From NCBI GenBank assembly GCA_019309565.1, contig JAFDFZ010000006.1:42661-106660 (forward strand): a DNA stretch of 64,000 nt, given 5' to 3'. Under the pieces are notes generated by a model, which was not told the origin of the DNA, did no database searches, and saw only the letters and a list, made by a program, of their open reading frames with translations. Position 1 is the stretch's first letter, and the number at the start of each line of letters is the position of its first letter. This document shows positions 59,962 through 64,000 of this stretch, piece by piece. The position numbers and the translations under genes were made by a program. The DNA is from Deltaproteobacteria bacterium (lineage in GTDB: Bacteria > Desulfobacterota > Desulfobacteria > Desulfobacterales > SURF-15).

Positions 59962-60392
59962 CACATCGATCATATGTTTTTCGAAAACAGTTGATAAACC
60001 CTGGTGTAAAAAATTTTTTTCTTATAGAGCCAATTTCAAAACATCCCAGGTTGAGCGGTTCATCGTTCCGCGTTCAGGGCTAAAATCCACAAATACCGCG
60101 TATTAAACGGATACCTATGGGTTGTGGTATAAATTCATTTAACCCATCTGGTTAGGATGAATTTTCTAAATTCCGTTAACTGGAATGCCCTTTCCAACGA
60201 ATGTAAAAAAACATCTTGATTTATCGCATTTTTAGCTTGATTTTATCTCAAAAGATGTTATTATACCCATAATCAACAAAGGCCTGCCTTTTATGGCAAG
60301 CCGGTTTCGTTCTTAAGGAATCGATCCATTAACAAAGTGGCGACCTGAAGTTTGAAACCATGAGAATTTTTTTAAGAAAGGAGGGTCCCACG

Positions 60393-60593
60393 ATGGCTAA
60401 TGGAATCGTAAAATGGTTTAATAGCACTAAAGGCTATGGCTTCATCGAGCAGGAAGATGGTCCGGATGTGTTCGTTCATCATTCAGGAATCAATGCAACC
60501 GGTTTCAAGGCGCTTTATGAAGGTGAAAGAGTAAGCTTTGACATCGAGCAGGGCAAAAAAGGTCCGGCTGCAGTGAATGTTAAAGTGGTCTAG
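60393..60593 (+). CDS. Cold-shock domain protein (CspA family)
   Basis: AAAGGAGGG precedes ATG 60393; the product has 66 residues. [17 protein letters not shown] contains RNP1 and VFVHHSGI contains RNP2, the RNA-binding faces of the OB-fold. It binds single-stranded RNA and DNA and melts mRNA structure. The spacing of basic and aromatic residues is standard. A rho-independent terminator follows, so it is a single-gene unit. Confidence 0.96.
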   Translation: MANGIVKWFNSTKGYGFIEQEDGPDVFVHHSGINATGFKALYEGERVSFDIEQGKKGPAAVNVKVV

Positions 60594-60610
60594 TTGCTAT
60601 CCATCAAGTA

Positions 60611-60654
60611 AAAAGGGCCTCTCTTCAAAGTTGGAGGAGATGCCCTTTTTTTTT
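60611..60654 (+). terminator. Rho-independent terminator after the cold-shock gene
   Basis: AAAGGGC, TCTC pairs with GAGA and GCCCTTT across one mismatch, with a loop TTCAAAGTTGGAG and a run of nine T residues at 60646-60654. Confidence 0.9.
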
Positions 60655-60716
60655 CACTCCTTCCTTGCCTTTGGCTTTCCTGACCATTTGAAAGGCTTAC
60701 ACCTGGCAGTATCCAT

Positions 60717-60975
60717 TTAGGCGCTTAACGACATCTATCGACAATTTGTTGTCGTTATCGAATAACATGCTTTTGATAAGCGTTTATAGTGAACTAAAGT
60801 TTAAAGTGAGCTAAAGTGAACTAAAGTTAAGGAATTTGATCTATTTTTAAAATGGAAGAGCGAAGCGATACCTTAACTTTAGGCACTTTAGATCACTTAC
60901 AACTGGGTTTTTATTTCAACTGCCCCAAAGGGGCCATTTTTTCCGAGCAAACTCTCGGGAAAAGCGTAGCTTCTT
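60717..60975 (+). repeat. Large repeat family B, full copy B2
   Basis: About 259 bases. Contains the perfect palindrome CGACAATTTGTTGTCG (60739-60754), 11-base arms TAAAGTTAAGG (60822-60832) and CCTTAACTTTA (60871-60881), and hairpin GCCCCAAAGGGGC (60922-60934). B1 at 25009-25258 is an inverted copy, B3 at 36405-36696 and B4 at 21402-21515 are interrupted or partial. All four follow gene 3' ends. No coding potential. Confidence 0.85.
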
Positions 60976-61026
60976 AGGCTTGGTTTTTTTGAGTAGATGA
61001 GTTAAAGAAGTTTCGCGGCGGATTGC

Positions 61027-61358
61027 AGTGTTCAGGGGTTGTGTGTGTTCAGTGTTCAGGGGTTCAGAGTTCAGGAACGAAAGAGGATTTATCGCGGCTG
61101 CTGGTGGACGCGGATTGATACTCTCGGCGGTGGTCTTCAAAGCGTGGGGATCGGCGATCGAGACGAAGGCGTTTTCCTTTTCATCACCAGGCTCAAGAGC
61201 ACATCGATCAGCCCGTCTACAGCTCGTATAGCAGCCTATACAAGGAGTGTATCCACCACATGTTCAACGGGCTGGAAAAGTCACTTGAGAAGCAAGTGAC
61301 GGAGCCAGAGCGGAGGTAGCCCGCTGAACACTGAACACACACACAACCCCTGAACACT
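61027..61358. repeat. Element with 33-35 bp near-perfect inverted ends built of TGAACACTGAAC words
   Basis: The left arm (61027-61059) reads AGTGTTCAGGGGTTGTGTGT and on to TTCAGTGTTCAG; the right arm (61324-61358) is its reverse complement except for one extra GT unit. The 264 bases inside have no intact gene, but a frame ending at TAG 61317-61319 reads EHIDQPVYSSYSSLYKECIH and looks like a C-terminal protein fragment. It may be a miniature mobile element or captured gene tail. Together with copy B2 it fills the 872 bases between the cold-shock gene and the TPP gene. Confidence 0.65.
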
Positions 61359-61465
61359 CGCACAACCTCAGACGTCCGGACACCGACCAGCGTAGCATCG
61401 AATTGACGCAAATTTCAAACCATCTTTATGTGTATGGCCGCCGAATATCGAAAGGAGGAATGCCC

Positions 61466-63175
61466 ATGAAAACCACACCTTGGAACTCGGTTGTTCAGGC
61501 CCTTCAGGCCGAAGGTGTTGAGTATATATTTGGTTTGCCCGGCGATACCCGCCAATTGCTCCCGGAACTGGCCTCTCAGTCTAAAATCAAATTTGTGCTG
61601 GTCCGCCACGAGGCTTCTGCTGTTGCCTGTGCGTATGCATATGCGCGTGTTACCGGCAAGATCGGCATCTGTTATGCCAGCCCTGGACCGGGCACGGGGA
61701 ATCTTGTCACGGGATTGCTGGAGGCCACCACGGGTTGCTTTCCCATCATTGCTTTGGCAAGCGGTACAGAGAATAAAAGCGAGGGTATGGGTGCTTTCCA
61801 GGAACTGGATGCACAAAATCTCATGCGTCCTGTTACCAAATGGGCAGTACGTGTTACAGATCCTGCCAGGGTCCCCTGGGTTATGCAGCGGGCGTTTGCG
61901 CTTGCGGTTAACGGAAAACCGGGCGCTGTTTTCATCGAGATTCTGTCGGATATTGGGTTAAGAGTAACTGAAATCGACGATTATAAGACCTTTCTCGGCC
62001 GGCATCGAATGCGTCCGGATGCCGGGTCCGTTCGGGCCGCCGCCAGGGTATTGAGCCAATCGGAGCGGCCGCTTATGCTTTGCGGCAGTGGTGCGATTTT
62101 ATCAAAAGCTGCCAATCAGGTAAAGGCGCTCAGTGAGGCAGGTGGCATCCCTGTTTTTACAACACCGGGTTGAAGAGGGATTGTTTCCGAAGCGCACGAT
62201 CTGGCTTTGGGGCAGGTGGGGCTTTATTTCACTGATGTTGGCAAAAGTTATTATGATAAAGCCGATGTGATTTTCTCGATAGGATCCCGGTTGGAAGCAT
62301 TTTCCACAGGATCATGGCAATTATTCCCGCAGGGTGCTAAACTTATCCAGCTGGATATCGACCCCAACACCATAGCCATGAATTGGCGGCCGGATGTTGC
62401 TTTGGTTGGAGATGCTGCACTTGCTCTTTCTGATATCTTCAATGAATTAGAACCTATTGTTGAGCCTGTTCGACGCAAGGTTCGCATTGAGCAAATAAAG
62501 ACTGCAAAGAGCCGGTATTTTAAAGCGATCGAACAAGAAATCAAGCAGAAACAAAAACCCATTCGCCCGCCCCAGGTTGTTGCTGCTATCAACAAAGTAT
62601 TTGGCCGTGATACCATTCTTGTAAAGGAAAACGGCGGCACCGATCTCTGGTGTTATTACTGGCCATATTATAAAGTGCTGGATGTGGGGGATTGTGTCCC
62701 TATGGCCGAGCAAACCGCCATGGGGTTTGGAGTTGCCGGAACCATCGGGGCTAAGCTTGGCCGACCGGACAAAAAGGTGGTGTGCGTTACCGGAGACGGT
62801 GCCTTGCAGATGGCCATGATGGAATTGGCAACGGCAGCGGAATGCAACTGCGGCATTACCTGGGTGGTAATGAATAATCAGTGCCTGGGATGGCCTCAGT
62901 ATCACCAGGTGCTGACAGATCAGCCCAGGCTGGGAACCGATTTCAAGGTTTCTCCGGATTTCTCGGCACTGGCTGAAACTCAGGGGTGTAAGGGAATACG
63001 TGTAACAGAACCCGAGCAGGTAGAGCCCGCTTTAACCGAAGCGCTGCATGCCAACGAAAAAGGGATACCGGTGCTGGTCGATTTTCATACCGCAAGACAC
63101 GATTACCCGAAGCATTTTGTTCAGCTTCACGAGCAGAGCACCCGTAAGGAGGTTCAATGTTTAGAGAAGAGATGA
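61466..63175 (+). CDS. Thiamine-diphosphate-dependent enzyme interrupted by an in-frame TGA
   Basis: Starting at ATG 61466 (AAAGGAGG upstream) the frame encodes an acetolactate synthase-like ThDP enzyme, but TGA at 62171-62173 splits it after residue 235; the same frame then continues to 63175 (569 codons in all). N-half: IFGLPGDTRQ, catalytic Glu in VRHEASAVA, YASPGPGTGN. C-half: GDGALQMAMMELATAAE with VVMNNQCLGW completing the ThDP motif. At the TGA the text reads FTTPG-stop-RGIVSEAH, where relatives usually have glycine. A nonsense mutation is the simplest reading. A hairpin 14 bases downstream (62187-62210) leaves a selenocysteine reading possible. The reaction is unknown. Confidence 0.78.
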
Positions 63176-64000
63176 CATTAGAGGACATACTGAAAATAGA
63201 AGTAGACGAGGACCGGATTCAAAGGCTTAGAAAACTGGTTAAGTTTGATATTCCCGGTATAAACGAGGAAGTGGAACGGTTTCTGATCAGGCAGCAGATC
63301 CAGTTCGTAAACATCCAATATGCACGGTTTTTAGCTGGGGTGACATTTACGGAAAGCGATGTGGACGCGCTTGTAAGAAACGCCGTCGACTGTCATGCCC
63401 ACGGCGGCTCGGATCCGTTTGACAGGCTAATGCTTGAAGATGAAATCGCTTTTGATTACAGCAAAGCCGGCATGCGGGCGGTGGTTTTCAAAACGTGGTT
63501 CACCCCCTCGGCATCAAGAATTCAACTCGTTCGGAAATACCTTGATAAATGGGCCGAAGAGAATGATATTCAACCCGTGAAAATATTTGGCGGCATTACC
63601 TTGAACAAGTCTGTTGGTGGAATCAATCCCGATGCGGTCAGGCGATGCTTGGGGTTTCCCGGTTTCAAATATGTCTGGATGCCCATGGTGGACTCATACC
63701 ATCATCGGCGGGTGGTCTTGCTTGGGGTTTCCCGGTTTCAAATATGTCTGGATGCCCATGGTGGACTCATACCATCATCGGCGGGTGGTCTTCGACGACT
63801 GGTCGGGGCAGGGATTGCGGTTGCTGGACGAAAACGGAAAAGTGCTTCCGGAGCTGACAGAAGTTCTTAGAATAGCGGCTGATAACGACCTTGTTGTAGC
63901 CACAGGACATTTCCCTTACGATCCGGATCACAAAGCCATGCTGGAGCAAGCCAAGCGTCTGGGAGTGAAGCGGCTGGAGATCATACACCCCGCTCACATT
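63157..64000 (+). pseudogene. DUF6282-type amidohydrolase-like gene, frameshifted by a 73-bp duplication and cut by the window edge
   Basis: AAGGAGG precedes ATG 63157, overlapping the ThDP gene end by 19 bases. The protein resembles that at 29397-30245: AVDCHAHGGSDPFDRL with the metal HxH, MRAVVFKTWFT, GGITLNKSVGGINPDAV, KYVWMPMVDSYHH. At 63647-63792 a 73-base unit is tandemly duplicated, which shifts the frame; translation then ends at 63870. If one unit is removed the frame runs on as RRVVFDDWSGQGLRLLDENG, DLVVATGHFPYDPDHKAM and beyond the window edge. It could be a real recent mutation or an assembly error. Confidence 0.82.
63647..63792 (+). repeat. Exact 73-bp tandem duplication inside the DUF6282 gene
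   Basis: 63647-63719 and 63720-63792 are identical by eye; each starts GCTTGGGGTTTCCCGG and ends GCGGGTGGTCTT. The length is not a multiple of three, so the downstream frame is lost. Confidence 0.95.

Larger units (their letters stand above)
59630..60392. other. Intergenic region upstream of tctC and of the cold-shock gene
   Basis: Holds a short minus-strand frame resembling a regulator C-terminus (59733-59903), an 8-base-arm palindrome with a possible promoter (59911-59961), and on the right the cold-shock gene leader (about 60240-60392), which is long and AT-rich as usual for cspA-type mRNAs. Nothing else recognised. Confidence 0.5.

Noticed and set aside
61039..61299. Two open frames of 67-86 codons between repeats
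   Set aside because: They run through the inverted repeat arm itself and show no protein-like pattern except the short C-terminal fragment in a third frame.
1..64000. CRISPR array, tRNA or rRNA genes, prophage or intact transposase
   Set aside because: None recognised on either strand; repeats found are dispersed and lack regular spacers.

Overview
The window looks like chromosomal accessory DNA from an anaerobic bacterium, most likely a deltaproteobacterium (Desulfobacterota, Desulfobacteraceae-like). The pointers are a UGSC-family selenoprotein, nickel-pincer (Lar) genes, Fe-S/flavin electron-transfer modules, many TRAP, TTT and Dpp-type uptake systems for organic acids, LPS biosynthesis (kdsB), and dense short intergenic repeats. 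This is inference: there is no rRNA or other phylogenetic marker. No rRNA, tRNA, CRISPR array or intact insertion sequence was seen.

Layout. 1-4846 (minus): a Dpp-type ABC importer (binding protein, two permeases) followed by the N-terminal half of a DUF1537 four-carbon-acid sugar kinase. 5259-14556: mixed housekeeping genes (HIT protein, larB, kdsB, a class I fumarase-like alpha subunit, a thioesterase, a MORN-repeat lipoprotein, an acetyltransferase, a QueG-like Fe-S protein, a TPP enzyme, and a histidine kinase that has lost its kinase core). 14964-31631 (plus): a GntR-controlled catabolic cluster with CitE-type lyase, class III CoA-transferase, fumarase-like beta subunit, two MmgE/PrpD proteins, a second complete Dpp importer, an aconitase-like large/small pair, a DUF6282 protein and a LarA-type enzyme. 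31637-37994: UGSC selenoprotein, an unidentified partner, a flavoprotein, a PrpF-type isomerase and, on the minus strand, an iron-dependent dehydrogenase resembling hydroxyacid-oxoacid transhydrogenase.

38197-44233 (minus): a split membrane spermidine-synthase-like protein and a TRAP transporter. 45299-49799 (plus): a flavoprotein, an Fe-S protein, a GalB-like PIG-L hydratase and a membrane Fe-S/cytochrome b protein. 49843-53319: gene remnants, an aminotransferase, an MNT/HEPN pair and a BKACE enzyme. 53431-59629 (minus): tctCBA, a DRE-TIM condensing enzyme and a second aconitase-like pair. 60393-64000: cold-shock protein, repeats, a TPP enzyme interrupted by UGA, and a DUF6282 gene frameshifted by an exact 73-bp tandem duplication.

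The common theme is import of small di- and tricarboxylates and their isomerisation, hydration, CoA activation and cleavage, with flavin/Fe-S electron transfer alongside. One chemically coherent reading of the gntR operon is mesaconate to citramalate to citramalyl-CoA to acetyl-CoA plus pyruvate. Near-identical palindromes overlap the promoters of gntR (14758-14775) and of the flavoprotein operon (44958-44977), which suggests one regulon.

The strongest discoveries are: the selenoprotein gene at 31637-32308, where an in-frame TGA lies in a GD-U-GSC motif and is followed by a 7-bp stem with a GUA loop at the right distance for a bacterial SECIS; the shared operator pair; a small inverted-repeat element inserted inside a copy of a larger repeat; and several recent-looking gene decay events.
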